Counted from the stretch's first letter, positions 11,332-23,714 are shown. The stretch: 64,000 bases of DNA from Cervus elaphus (GCF_910594005.1 NC_057825.1:52793037-52857036), one strand, 5' to 3'. Numbers and translations: made by a program. The notes: a model not told the origin generated them from the sequence alone.

Positions 11332-11538
11332 GCTTCAGTATTGTCTGACTCTTTACAAACCTATGGACTGTAGCCCGTCAGGCACCATGGTCCATGGGAT
11401 TCTCCAGGCAAGAATACTGCAGTGGGTTGCTGTGCACTCCTCCAGGGATCTTCCCAATGCAGGGATCGAAACTGTATATCTTAAGTCCTGCATTAGCAGG
11501 CAGGTTCTTTACCACTAGCACCATGTAAGAAGCCCATT
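11332..11538 (-). mobile_element. Bov-tA SINE
   Basis: A Bov-A unit (AGAATACTGCAGTGGGTTGC) followed by the tRNA-related part in reverse (AGGCAGGTTCTTTACCACTAGCACC). It is diverged, and the box B region is degraded (GGGATCGAAACTG). Confidence 0.88.
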
Positions 11539-11720
11539 TGATAATAGTGTGCTTATTACACACTTTCAGCAAGATCAAATGATATGCAATATTATAGCAG
11601 ATGCAGAAATATTCTTGATTAAATAATTTACTGCAAATATCATTGATTTTAAAGCTAATTGTTGACTTACACAACAATGAAAGGATCTTCTAATGACAAG
11701 GATAATTTCTTCTTGATCTC

Positions 11721-13372
11721 TTTTTTTAAATATAAATTTATTTATTTTAATTGGAGGCTAATTACAATATTGTAGTGGTTTTTCCATACATTGACATGAA
11801 TCTGCCACAGGTGTACATGTGTTTCCCATCCTGAACCCCCCTACCACCTCCCTCCCCATCCCATCCCTCTGGGTCATCCCAGTGCACCAGCCCAGAGCAC
11901 CCTGTCTCATGCGTCGAACCTGGACTGGCGATTTATTTCACATATGATAATATACATGTTTCAATGCCATTCTCCCAAATCATCCCACCCTCGCCCTCTC
12001 CCACAGAGTCCAAAAGACTGTTATTTACATCTGTGTTTGTTTTGCTGTCTCGCATATACGGTTATCATTACCATCTTTCTAAATTCCATATATATGGGCT
12101 AGTACACTGTATTGGTGTTTTTCTTTCTGGCTTACTTCACTCTGTATAATAGGCTCCAGTTGCATCAACCTCATTAGAACTGATTCAAATATATTCTTTT
12201 TAATGGCTGAGTAATATTCCATAGTGTATATGTACCAAAGCTTTCTTATCCATTCGTCTGCTTATGGACATCTATGTTTCTTCCATGTCCTGGTTATTAT
12301 AAACAGTGCTGCAATGAACATTGGGGTACACGTGTCTCTTTCAGATCTGGTTTCCTCGGTGTGTATGCCCAGGAGTGGGATTGCTGGATCATATGGCAGT
12401 TCTAGTTACAGTTTTTTTAAGGAATCTCCACACTGTTCTCCATAGTGGCTGTATTAGTTTGCATTCCCACCAACAGTGTAAGAGGGTTCTCTTTTCTCCA
12501 CACCCTCTCCAGCATTTATTGCTTGTAGACTTTTGGATAGCAGCCATCCTGACTGGCGTGAAATGGTGCCTCATTGTGGTTTTGATTTGCATTTCTCTGA
12601 TAATGAGTGATGTTGAGCATCTTTTCATGTGTTTGTTAGCCATCTGTATGTCTTCTTTGGAGAAATGTCTGTTTAGTTTTTTGGCCCATTTTTTGATTGG
12701 GTCATTTATTTTTCTGGAATTGAGCTGCAGGTGTTGCTTGTATATTTTTGAGATTAATTCTTTGCCAGTTGCTTCATTTGCTATTATTTTCTCCCAATCT
12801 GAAGGCTGTCTTTTCACCTTGCTTATAGTTTCCTTTGTTGTGCAAAAGCTTTTTATTTTAATTAGGTCCCATTTGTTTATTTTTGCTTTTATTTCCAATA
12901 CTCTGGGAGGTGGTTCATAGAGAATCCTGCTATGATTTATGTCGGAGAGTGTTTTGCCTATGTTTTCCTCTAGGAGTTTTATAGTTTTTGGTCTTACGTT
13001 TAGATCTTTAATCCATCTTGAGTTTATTTTTGTGTGTGGTGTTAGAAAGTGTTCTAGTTTCATTCTTTGCATGGAATTTCTTTTTTCTAACCCGTCGTTT
13101 TCAGTCTGTATGTGTCCCTTGTTTTGAGGTCGGTATCTTGTAGACAACATATATAGGAGTCTTGTTTTTGTATCCATTCAGCCAGTCTTTGTCTTTTGGT
13201 TGGGGCATTCAACCCATTTACATTTAAGGTAATTATTGCTAAGTATGATCCCATTGCCATTTACTTTGTTGTTTTGGGTTAGATTTATACACCCTTTCTG
13301 TGTTTACTGTCTAGAGAAGAGCCTTTAGCATTTGCTGGAGAGCTGATTTGGTGGTGCTGAATTCTCTTGGCC
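11721..13372 (-). mobile_element. L1 fragment, 5'-truncated and internally deleted
   Basis: Minus-strand ruminant L1. From right to left it contains the ORF1 C-terminus and inter-ORF region (about 13180-13372), the start of ORF2 (about 13090-13180), the ORF2 C-terminal domain (12130-13066) and the 3' UTR ending in a T-run at 11721. About 2.6 kb of ORF2, from within the endonuclease to past the RT, is missing at a junction near 13066-13071. No target duplication was found. It cannot mobilise itself. Confidence 0.95.
12389..13177 (-). pseudogene. L1 ORF2 C-terminal relic fused to shifted N-terminal sequence
   Basis: A 262-codon frame. Its first 35 or so residues are the ORF2 endonuclease start read in the wrong frame. 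After the deletion junction it reads the true ORF2 frame from MKLEHFLTP through the Cys-rich element ([18 protein letters not shown]). No RT is present. This is a by-product of the deletion and is unlikely to be a gene. Confidence 0.85.
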
Positions 13373-13703
13373 AAAATATAATTTTTGACTTCCCTTTCAA
13401 GCAGCAAATTTACCCTGATTTTTTTCCTCTTTCAGTGAGTTATACATAAGATACCTTCTAGAAATGTAAAAGCAAATTGTAGTGCAATGTTTGATTAGAT
13501 AAATACAAAGATATATACATACTTTTTCACCTGAATGTCTACAATTATATACAGAGCTTTTTGTACATTTTGAACATTTGCCTCATGATTTGATATATCA
13601 TCTTTATCTTCATAATAATCAAAATTATTAAACCCAAGTGCGCCCAATGTGGCATTATTCACACAAGTATCACTATACTCTGACCAGTTTTGTTACCTAG
13701 TAG
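13373..13703. other. Spacer, nothing recognised
   Basis: AT-rich single-copy-looking sequence without open frames of note. Confidence 0.5.
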
Positions 13704-13713
13704 AAGCTAACAG

Positions 13714-13927
13714 GGGCTTTCCTGGTGGCTCAGACTATAAAGACTCTGCCTGCAAAGAGGGAGACCTGAGTTTGATCCCTGGGTTTGGAAAATCTCCTGA
13801 AGGAGGGATTGGCAACCCACTCCAGTATTCTTGCCTGGAGAATCCCTGTGGCGAGAAGAGCCTGGCAGGCTACAGTCCATGTGGTTGCAAAGAGTCTGTC
13901 AGAACTAAGCAACTAAACACAGCACAA
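13714..13927 (+). mobile_element. Bov-tA SINE with 10-bp TSD
   Basis: Starts with the tRNA-like head GGGCTTTCCTGGTGGCTCAG (box A region) and box B-like GTTTGATCCC, followed by a Bov-A unit. It is flanked by AAGCTAACAG at 13704-13713 and 13928-13937. Confidence 0.95.
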
Positions 13928-13937
13928 AAGCTAACAG

Positions 13938-15650
13938 ATTGGTTCCTATTTTAATTCCAAATTAAATATATATTTTTTGCAGAGGATTAATTACCACTAC
14001 AGAATCAATTACAGAATGTTTGCTAGATCTTTGGGATCATTTGGTTGTTTCAATATTCCCATTCTCTCTGCTTTTCCAGACACCAAGACAACATAAACAT
14101 GAAATAAAAGTCAACCATTTTAGGCCAGAAAGCATGTTTATATATTTTAATGGCAATGTTGTTTACTCCAGATTTATGTCTCTATCAGTGGAATGTAATA
14201 CAGATGGGACACTATTAGCAAACATGTATGTGTAAAGAAGTAATTTTAATAAGTAAAACCAGCATCTTTCTTCTCTACAGAAAGTAGAGTATATATTTTT
14301 GTTTGCTTCTGTTTTGTGAGTATATTTGTATGTATACATTTTTGTTGACCAACGTTTAGCCCTTATTTTGTACTATATGGATGATATAGGAAAGATATAT
14401 TCAGAATATCCAGAAATTGTAAGCATTTTACATTCTTTCTGCAGTGCCTGTAATCTTTCTTCAGTAGCTTCTGGGTGATAAAATACAGCAACTCTATTCC
14501 AAAACCCATTCAGTTGGGAATCTCTGAAAGTATAAAATTTTAGTATTAGCCTAGACTTACAAATGCAGTTTTAAAATATTGACTTCTATATACTATGAAC
14601 ATGTTACCAAAAGGTGTTTGAAATAAGTGTAAACATAAATATATATTGTTGGGCATGTTTTCTATTCATGATGGTGTTTTGTAAGCTAAATATGTGTAAA
14701 ACAGACTTGATTATCACAAACTATATGTGCCTTTATGTCCTTGAATTCAACAGAAAGAGATGATATATACAATAATACTTCCTCAAGCTATCTACATTTC
14801 TCAAGAGAGTCTTAGTCTCTGTTCACTCCTTGTTGTGGTTTTATCCTGCTATTAGCTACTTATTTTCTTTTATTGTTTATGTACAACAGATAAAAATGTT
14901 GTACAAATGAGGATTTCTACATGAAGACATTAAATTTATTTCAAATATGAATTTTAGCTTTAATAACAATGCTTATTTTTAAGGGCATGCCTTAATATTA
15001 ATAACCTACAAAATAAATCCCTGCATGACTATAACTCTCAGGACAAAGAAATATTTATAGAAGATTGCATCACCTCCTGAATAACAAATAAAACTATATA
15101 ACAGAGCACATTTCCCTAAAGATCTAGACTTCTAATCTGTCTGGCTTTGAATCTGAAGCCTACTTGAAAAACTCCTCAAGTAGCTATTTACCACAGCACT
15201 TATGGAAAAAAAAAATCACAGTCATTTTAGTAAAATAATTTAATTATTTAAACTTTTATAATAGATTCATATAAACAATTCAACTGAAACAAGAGATGGA
15301 TTAATTGCTATTTCAAGTTTATGTTAGCCTGGGAAACTTTGCAAGGATGGAATAAAGTTATTATTTTTTGTTTGTTTGTTTTGGAACAAAGTTCTTATTG
15401 CATCTCTGTTTTCACTCATTCCATGGGGGAAGTGGGACAGGGCACACCAAAACTCCTAATTCTTCAATTAGGTGTTCCCAAAGCCCCTCTTCTTCTACTG
15501 ATCTCATAAACACAGTGTCCTTTGCTTCACTTGGGGATTCAGCTCACATAAGCTCCCTTTTATGTTCACAGTGCAGAAAGGTTGCTTGAACAAAGGCAGA
15601 GAAAGGTTAATGCCAGCAAAAATTCATTAACCCAGTTTTAATGTTGTCTT
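13938..15650. other. AT-rich spacer, no gene
   Basis: About 1.7 kb without a recognised repeat or convincing frame; the longest frame (14020-14235, 71 codons) has no recognisable motif. Confidence 0.5.
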
Positions 15651-15654
15651 TAGG

Positions 15655-15828
15655 CCTGCCAATTCAGGAGATGTAAGAGATGTGGGTTTGATCCCTGAAT
15701 CGGGAAGATCCCCTGGAGTAGGAAATGGCAATATGCTACAGTATTCTTGCCTGGAAAATTCCATGGACAGAGGAACCTGATAGGTTACAACCCATGAGGT
15801 CACAAAGAGTTACAGGACTGAGCAACTG

Positions 15829-15876
<48 letters not shown>
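15655..15876 (+). mobile_element. Bov-tA SINE ending in (AC)n
   Basis: A truncated tRNA-like head with box B (GGGTTTGATCCC near 15686) and a Bov-A unit (CAGTATTCTTGCCTGG). The 3' end passes directly from ACTGAGC into a 46-bp (CA)n tract. Confidence 0.92.
15831..15876 (+). repeat. (CA)n microsatellite, 23 units
   Basis: An uninterrupted CA tract grown from the 3' end of the preceding Bov-tA, a usual origin for dinucleotide repeats in ruminants. Confidence 0.97.
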
Positions 15877-15878
<2 letters not shown>

Positions 15879-15904
15879 ACTTACCTCCTTCCTAAAATAC
15901 TAAG

Positions 15905-16100
15905 ATATTCACAGTTTTAAGCATTTTGCCTATAATGATTAATTTAACCCACACATGAGTCTATAATATAGGTACAACTATCATCCCGGTTTTACAAATG
16001 AGGGAACCAAGGCACAGAAACATATGTTTCATCGTCATGAAGCTAGTAGATAGAGAGTATGATTGTATACAGTGTCCATAGTGTTAGGCACTGCAATCTG
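15905..16100 (+). mobile_element. MIR SINE
   Basis: Matches the MIR 3' half in order: AATTTAACCCACACATGA, AGGTACAACTATCATCC, TTTTACAAATGAGGGAACC, AAGGCACAGAAACAT, then a short AAGCTAGTAGATAGAGAG segment. Confidence 0.8.
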
Positions 16101-16384
16101 CTGTTATTATCAAATTTCGAATTAAAAAAAATGAAAAAAATCTGTTGTTTGGAAGCTATTTCTGTTCTTTCGCAAGCCACCCTTCATTTTTTACATTACT
16201 GTTTCTTAGAAATCTAGTTTATTTATTACTTATACCAGCTCACCCACAGTATGATGAAGTTGCTTCAACCCCTGATTGTGTAGTCTCTCCTCTTTGTGAT
16301 TGCTGGCAGGAACAGTACTGCCTGGCAGGATGACCTAAAGTGATGGAAATATTGTATATCTTCACTGGTTGATACAAAATGTGT

Positions 16385-16575
16385 GCTGATCACTCAGTTG
16401 TGTTTGACTCTTAGATTATAGCCCACCAGACTCCTCTGTCCATGGAATTTTCCAGGTAAGAATACTGCAGTGGGTTGCTATTTCCTTCTCCAGGAAGGAT
16501 TTTCCTGATCCAGGGATCAAACCTGGGTCTCCTGCATTCCAGGCAAATTTTTTACCATCTGAGCCACCATAGAAA
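16385..16575 (-). mobile_element. Bov-tA SINE
   Basis: A Bov-A unit followed by reversed tRNA-related sequence with GATCAAACCTGGGTCTCC (box B region) and CATCTGAGCCACCATAG. Confidence 0.92.
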
Positions 16576-17039
16576 CCATAGACACTGGTTAGCTCCATTT
16601 GGCCTAAAGGGAGTTTTAAATGTGGGGAGTGCAATTGAGGAAATGAAATTTTAATTTAATTTTAAAATTATAACTAAATCAAATTAAAATAAACACCTGT
16701 GGTTAGTGACTTTCATATAGAACAGCATTGACCTTGAACTTTTAACATCTTTAGAGTTTAAAAATGGAAATACAAATTTATTTTTATAGCCAACAGTTCA
16801 GTTGATTCTCTAGTATACTTTATATATTTCCCTACATGCCACTGCTTTCTTATAACTCAGACAATTCTCTGGTTCAATTTTCTTCTTGCTGTTGGAGGGA
16901 GATTGGGAAAAAAAAAATGAGCAAACATTAATAAGAAAAGTGCTTCATGTGTTGAGAAGTTTTAAAGTGCTAAAGAAAAAGGAAAAATATGATGGGAGAG
17001 AGGTAGGATTGAATTGTAAAAGTATATGTAACAGTCTGG
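16576..17039. other. AT-rich spacer
   Basis: Nothing recognised apart from short A and T runs. Confidence 0.5.
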
Positions 17040-17440
17040 ATAAGCAAGTACTGTTGCAGTAACAAACGATTCCCCAAATTTCAGTGGCATAACACTGCCA
17101 AATTTATTTCTCATCAAAACTACAAGTTGAACAATAATAGTCTCTCTTGCTCTATTCATTTTAATCCAGCAAGGATCCATCCTAATAGAGCTTCCTCTTT
17201 ATTTGTGCTTCAATAGTTTTAATAGTGGTAGAAATTGAAGAACAAGAGTGAAAGACAGATAGCACGCCAACAACTCTTAGAGCATTTGCATAGTAATAAC
17301 TCATGGCATGTCAGTTTTCATTTCACCAACATAAGCAAATCACATGGTCACATGTTAACCCAAAGGGTCAGAAAAGTTTGGAAATCACCTGAGTCCATTT
17401 TTCTTATTAAACATATGCAATTATCCTTTCCTCAGTGAAG
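17040..17440. mobile_element. Probable ancient mammalian interspersed repeat
   Basis: Contains TGTTGCAGTAACAAACGATT, TTTCAGTGGCATAACAC and TTTATTTCTCATCA, then later AAATCACATGGTCACATG. These phrases in this order match an old mammal-wide repeat I remember, but I cannot assign the family name with confidence. Confidence 0.45.
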
Positions 17441-17830
17441 CAAATAATATCCCAGTCAACGTAATCCTGATGAAGTCCCCATATGGACTGCAATATGGCT
17501 CCTTTTGACCTGGAGATAAAATTTTGTAAAAGTTTATAGTAGTTATAGCCACAGACCCCAATAAATACTCATCAAAACAGAGCATAGGAGACATAAATTG
17601 CTAATCACGTCTCAGCAATTCTTAAATCTCAGAGGACAGTTTATGAATCTATCCTGCTTTGACTATGAAAGAACATATGAAAGCCCTGGAACATTGAAAA
17701 ATCACTGTTCTTTGCAAAAGAGCAAATTACTTAGCTTAACTTTTACACAGAGTAAGAATTGCAAAGAAAAATTAAAATATCAAATGGACATAGACTTATT
17801 CTTTAAAAGTTGTAATTTTTAATTTAAAAA

Positions 17831-19943
17831 CAGACATACCTCTTTTTATTGAATTTCACTTAATTGCACTTCCCAGTTATTGCATTTTTACAAATTGAAG
17901 GTTCATGGCAACTCTGTGTTAAGCAAGTCTATCAGCACCATTTTTTTTTCCCCCAACAATATTTTTCACTTTATGTCTCTATGTTACATTTTGGTAATTC
18001 TTGTGATATTTCAAACTCTTTATTACTATTATATTTGATTAGGTGATTTACAACCAATGATCTTTGATGTTACTATTTTAATTTGGGGGAGAGTACCACA
18101 CATTGCATCCATGTAAGACAGCAAGCTTCATCAATAAATATGTTCTTACTACTCCATTAACTGGCTGTCCATTCATCTCTCTCCCTCTCCTTGGCCACCC
18201 TATTATCTGAAACACATTAATATTTAAATTAGATCAACTAATAACCCTACAATGGTCTCTAAGTGTTCAAGTAAAAGGAAGATTCACACATCTCTCACTT
18301 TATATCAAGAGCTAGAAATGATTAATCTTGATTAGAAAGGCATATTGAAAGACAAAATAGGCCAAAAGGTAGGCATCTTGCACCAGTTAGTCAAATTGCG
18401 CATGCACAGGAAAAAATAAAGGAAATTAAAAGTGCTACTCCAGTGAATTCATGAATGATAAGAAAGTGTTATTGCTGATATGGAGACATTTTTAGCTGTC
18501 TGGATAGAAGGCCAAACCAGCCACAGCATTCCCTTAAACCAAAGTTTAATCCAGAGCAAGGCTTTAATTCTCTTTAATTCTATGAAGCCTCATAAAAGTG
18601 AGGATGATGCAGAAGAAAAGTTTGAAGCAAGCAGAAGTTGATTCATGAAGTTTCAGGAAAGAAGTCACCTCTATAACCTAACTAGTGCAAAATGAAGCAG
18701 TGAATGCTAATGTAGAAAATCCAGCAAGCTATACAATTCCAGCTAAGATAATAATAGTGACTAGAACAAACAACAGATATTCAATATAGATACAATAACC
18801 TTCTATTGGAAGAAGAAGTCATTGAGGACATTCAAAGCTAGAGAGGCCAAGTCAATGTCTGCTTTAGATTCAAAGGACAGGATGACTCTTGTTACGGGAC
18901 TAATGCAGCTGATGACTTAAGTTGAAGACAATGCTCATTTACTATTCCAAAAATTCAAAGGCTCTTAAGAATTATGCTAAATTGACTCTACCTAAAATCT
19001 ATAAATGGAACAACAAAGTCTGGATGATAGCAAATCTATTTACAACATGATTCATTGAATATTTTAAGCCCACTTTTGAAACTTACTTCTCAGAAAAAGG
19101 AAAGTTCCTTTTAAAATATTACTGCTCATTGACAATGAACCTGTTTGCTTAAGAGCTCTCATGTATATGTACAATGAGATTAATGTTGTTTTCATGCCTG
19201 CTAGCATATCCATCCTGCAGCCTGTGGTTCTAGGAATAATTTTAACTTTCAAGTGTTAGCATTTTAAAAATACATTTCATAGTGCTATAGCTGCCATAGA
19301 TAATGATTTCTTGGATGGATCTGGGAAAAGCCAATTGAAAACCTCTGGTAAGGATTTACCATTCCATATGCCCTAAAGAACATTTGTGATTCATGAGGAG
19401 ATCAAAATAAACAGTAGTTTAGAATGTGATTCCAAATCCTAAGGGTTGACTTTAAAGATTTTAAGACTTCAGTGGAGGATGTGAGCAATATATGGTAGAA
19501 ATAAGAAGAGAAGTGGAGTCTGAAGATGTAACTGAATTGCTGAAGATTCATGATAGATCTTAATAGATGAGGAGTTGCTTCTTATAAATGAGCAAAGAAA
19601 GTGGTATCTTGAGATGGAATCTACTCCTGTGAAGATGCTGCAAAGACAGTTGAAATGACAACAAATGATATAAACAATTTACAGAGCAGTGGCAGGGTTT
19701 AAGAACTGACTACAGTTTTGAAAGAAATTCAACTGTGGGTACATTGCTATAAAACAGCATTCCATGCTACAGAGAAATCATCCCTGAAAAGAAGAGTTAG
19801 TTAATGTGACAAACTTCACTGTATTCTTAAAAAGAAAAACAAAACAAAAACAGTCATGGCCACTCCAATCTTTAATAACCACCAACCTGATAGGTTAGTA
19901 GTGGTGACTTGAACTGAACCTGCAATTTCTTAGAGACATATAT
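17831..19943 (+). mobile_element. Tigger1 DNA transposon, fossil
   Basis: A pogo/Tigger family (Tc1-mariner superfamily) element about 2.1 kb long. The 5' terminal inverted repeat CAGACATACCTC starts at 17831, and a decayed 3' end (AACCTGCAATTTCTTAGAGAC) sits at about 19916-19936. Between them the sequence follows my recollection of Tigger1 through the leader and the transposase gene. Examples are ACCCTACAATGGTCTCTAAG near the start codon (18245), GGAACAACAAAGTCTGGATG (19008) and ATTACTGCTCATTGACAATG (19119). The transposase frame is destroyed by many indels and stops. The 3' UTR between about 19905 and 19915 is mostly deleted. The TA target duplication is not preserved on the left. Confidence 0.93.
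18250..19800 (+). pseudogene. Tigger1 transposase pseudogene
   Basis: Relic of the CENP-B-like transposase. The N-terminal helix-turn-helix region (about 18300-18400) and the DDE-type catalytic region (about 18780-19260) are recognisable at the nucleotide level. The segment encoding the LLIDNA-like catalytic Asp lies at about 19121-19136. The frame is interrupted repeatedly and no segment exceeds about 60 codons on the plus strand. The family was active in early placental mammals. Confidence 0.85.
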
Positions 19944-20010
19944 AACCAGTATTCTTAGATGTTCTTTATTTGAACAATTAAAGAAAATAAATGACTCTAA
20001 AAAGGTATAT

Positions 20011-20686
20011 AAACTAAGATCATAGTATATGATCCCATCACTTCATGGCAAATAGTTGGGAAAACAGTGGAAACAATGGCTGACTATTTTTGGGGGTTCC
20101 AAAATCACTGAAGATGGTGACTGCAGCCATGAAATTAAAAGAAGTTTATTCATTGAAAGGAAAGTTATGACCAACCTAGACAGCATATTGAAAAGCAGAG
20201 ACATTACTTTGACAACAAAGGTCCATCTAATCAAGGCTATGGTTTTTCCAGTAGTCATGTATGGATGTGAGAGTTGGACTATAAAGAAAGCTGAGCACTG
20301 AAGAATTGATGCTTTTGAAAAGTGGTGTTAGAGAAAACTCTTGGGAGTTCCTTGGGCTGCAAGGAGATCCAACCAGTCAATCCTAAAGGAGATCAGTCCT
20401 GGCTGTTCATTGGAAGGACTGATGTTGGAGCTGAAACTCCAATACTTTGGCCATCTGATGCAAAGAACTGACTCATTGGAAAAGACCCTGACACTGGGAA
20501 AGATTGAAGGCAGAAGGAGAAGGGGACGACAGAGGATGAGATGGTTGGATGGCATCACTGATTCAATGGACATGAGTTTGGGTAAACTCCAGAAGTTGGT
20601 GATGGACAGGGAGGCCTGGCATGCTGCAGTCCATAGGGTTGCAAAGAGTTGGACATGACTGAACAACTGAACTGAACTGATCTGAA
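20011..20686 (+). mobile_element. BovB LINE 3' fragment
   Basis: A plus-strand BovB tail. The frame 20341-20658 encodes the C-terminal segment from [18 protein letters not shown] to VHRVAKSWT. An upstream frame (20056-20301) encodes TTKVHLIKAMVFPVVMYG before a TGA in its last codons. The 3' end is ACTGAACTGAACTGATCTGAA. Confidence 0.96.
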
Positions 20687-20748
20687 TATATAGCATCTTT
20701 TTTTTTTTTTTTTTAATTTTTTTTAATTTTTTTTTTATATAGCATCTT
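20687..20748 (+). repeat. T-rich insert flanked by a 13-bp direct repeat
   Basis: TATATAGCATCTT occurs at 20687-20699 and again at 20736-20748, flanking 36 bp made almost only of T with two AA interruptions. This is the footprint expected of target-primed insertion of a poly(A)-only cDNA on the minus strand. Confidence 0.8.
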
Positions 20749-21419
20749 AACACTAAAAATGTGATAAAGTTTATTGAAAGTTTTGCTGTTCAAAAAGAAC
20801 TTTAAATATAATATTTTATTTTAATCTCAGATACTATTTGATATCTAGTGACATTTTAACATATATAATGTGTGTTTATATGTATATGCATATGTATATA
20901 CATACATATTATATAAACATATCTAGAGAAATCTTGGTTCCTAAATGAAGTAGATAGAGTCAAATTTTTCAATCTGTTTTTTGTTTTCAACTCTATGTTC
21001 TTTCTTTAGACTACACTGCCTACTACAAGGTTTGACTGATTATATAAAACTTCATATTATACAGAGCCTTCATGGGTGGACACAAAGAGTAGAAAAAGAA
21101 AGAAATAATGCCTTAAATAGTAAGCATGAAAATGTAAAACAAAATGGAGATTAAATAATTTACCAATCATTCAGTTATCCCTTCCAATGTGTCAGCATTG
21201 AGATTAAAACATTCAAGAGAGGAAACTCCAATTATATTCATGAGAGAACTTCATCATAAAAATGGAATGAGTGGCCTATATTTTGAAGGATGACAGAGTT
21301 TTATTAAATAATAAAAATAAGAAATGGAGAAGGAATCTTTTACTATTAATAATATCTTAGAATATGCTGTGTCTGTGGTAAATGTAGAAAGTTCAACTTA
21401 GATAAGAGTATGAGAAGCA
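20749..21419. other. Spacer with AT dinucleotide-rich patch
   Basis: An imperfect TATG/TATA-rich patch lies at about 20868-20930. Nothing else is recognised. Confidence 0.5.
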
Positions 21420-21650
21420 TGAACTTCCCTGGTAGCAGAGTGGTAAAGAACCCTCCTGACAATGAAGGAAACACAGGAGGGGCTGCAGGTTTGATCCCTG
21501 GGTAGAGAAGATCCCTTGGAGAAGGAAATGGCAACCCAATCAATCAAGTGTTCTTGCCTGGAAAATCCTAAGGACAGAGGAGTCTGGCAGTCTAAAGTCC
21601 ATGGGATCACAAAAAGTCGGACATGACTTAGCAACTAAAAGCAACAGCAA
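21420..21650 (+). mobile_element. Bov-tA SINE
   Basis: A tRNA-like head (GAACTTCCCTGGTAGCAGAG), box B (GGTTTGATCCC near 21488), a Bov-A unit, and an end at AGCAACTAAAAGCAACAGCAA. It has a small AATC duplication near 21536-21545. Confidence 0.93.
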
Positions 21651-22607
21651 TGAGAAATATATACATGAAAATAGGAATAAAAAATGTTTTCTTTCAGAAG
21701 TCACATTGTAATTGGCTCCTGAGTTAATGGAGGCAGCTCTTATCTCATAAGCCAATTGGTAAATAGGGCAATGGTAAACATACATCTATTGGTAAATAGA
21801 TGTAACAGAGAGCCTTATTTCATTTCTACTCTACACTACTCTCTTCCATGAAATTTAATATCCATTTAAACTAATATTTCCATTTCAATGAATAATTCAT
21901 TGGTTACACAGAGGGTCATTGAGTTACACACTTCCACAACTGTCCATTTAACAGTCATGCATTCTCTCAAATAAATGAGACAGAATACCTTAAGTTGAAC
22001 CACTGGTGATCTTAACAGTAAGCATATTAAATGAATGACTAACATATTACATGACTCCATTAAAAGGCAAAAGTAATTATATAGATTTTAATTTAAAGAA
22101 AAGGCATTAGTGACTAATCTAATGAGGTACAAATGACTACATGTTTATAATGAGGAATGGGAGTTGTGTTATGTGTAGTATTCATTTGAATAAAAGAATT
22201 ACTACATTATTACAAAAAAGCACTTTGAACATTTTCCTTATACTTTGAAATGAGAATGCTTATAACTTTGTCAATTTTTCTCTTCTTTGATCCCCAAAGG
22301 TGTACTTTAAAAAGAGGAAGAAGAATTAGAATCTGTTGGAAAAACAGCCTGTTTCTTTCTCATCCTCAGTTTTTTTCTGACATAACCATTGAAATGATCA
22401 GGTAGACTTCTTTTTTCCAGACTCAATCTTTTTATTTATCCCCTAGTAACACTTAGTGTCCCATACTCATATTTACTTGCTAGAGTTTTTGTATTTACTT
22501 CTCTTCCTTTTACCCTATCTCAGGGACTCTATAGTAGTCATTTCCAATTTAATGTGCAATAATGCTGATGTACTTCCTTTTTCTGTATAATCTACACTTT
22601 TATATTA
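21651..22607. other. AT-rich spacer, no gene
   Basis: No repeat family or coding signal recognised. Confidence 0.5.
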
Positions 22608-23303
22608 TTCCTTTTTTGATTGGGTCATTTGTTTTTCCAGAATTGAGCTGCAGGAGTTGCTTGTATATTTTTGAGATTAATCCTTTGTCTGTTGCTTCGT
22701 TTGCTATTATATTCTCCCAATCTGAGGGCTGTCTTTTCACCTTGCTTATAGTTTCCTTTGTTGTGCAAAAGCTTTTAAGTTTCATTAGGTCCCATGTGTT
22801 TATTTTTGCTTTTATTTCCAATATTCTGGGAGGTGGGTCATAGAGGATCTTGCTGTGATTTATGTCAGAGAGTGTTTTGCCTATGTTTCCCTCTAGGAGT
22901 TTTATAGTCTCTGGTCTTACATTTAGATCTCTAATCCATTTTGAGTTTATTTTTGTGTATGGTGTTAGAAAGTGTTCTAGTTTCATTCTTTTACAAGTGG
23001 TTGACCAGTTTTCCCAGCACCACTTGTTAAAGAGGTTGTCTTTTTTTCCATTGTATATTCTTGCCTCCATTGTCGAAGATAAGGTGTCCATAGGTTCGTG
23101 ATTTATCTCCGGGCTTTTTATTCTGTTCCATTGATCTATATTTCTGCCTTTGTGCCAGTACCATACTGTCTTGATGACTGTGGCTTTGTAGTATCGTCTG
23201 ATATCAGGCAGGTTGATTCCTCCAGTTCCATTCTTCTTTCTAAAGATTACTTTGGCTATTCAAGGTTTTTTGTATTTCCATACAAATTGTGAAATTATTT
23301 GTT

Positions 23304-23714
23304 CTAGATTTGTGAAAAGTACTGTTGGTAGCTTGATAGGGATTGCACTGAATCTATAGATTGCTTTGGGTAGTATAGCCATTTTGACAATATTGATTCT
23401 TCCAATGCATGAACACAGTATATTTCTCCATCTGTTTGTGTCCTCTTTAATTTCTTTCTCAGTGTTTTATAGTTTTCTATGTATAGGTCTTTTGTTTCTT
23501 TAGGTAGATATACTCCTAAGTATTTTATTCTTTTTGTTGCAATGGTGAATGGTATTGTTTCCCTAATTTCTCTTTCTGTTTTCTCACTGTTAGTGTATAG
23601 GAATGCAAGGGATTTCTGTGTGTTAATTTTATATCCTGCAAATTTACTATATTCATTGATTAGCTCTAGTAATTTTCTGGTAGAGTCTTTAGGGTTTTCT
23701 ATGTACAGGATCAT
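23304..23714 (-). pseudogene. L1 ORF2 RT thumb relic (inverted segment)
   Basis: A 136-codon frame beginning at [19 protein letters not shown], just after the RT FADD motif, and running into the thumb ([23 protein letters not shown]). It shifts frame after that. It lies in the inverted half of the L1, so it is antisense to the rest of the element. Confidence 0.9.

Noticed and set aside
12321..12920. A 199-codon plus-strand frame
   Set aside because: It is the antisense shadow of the L1 ORF2 C-terminal region. The same shadow recurs at 40098-40442 and 22562-22843.
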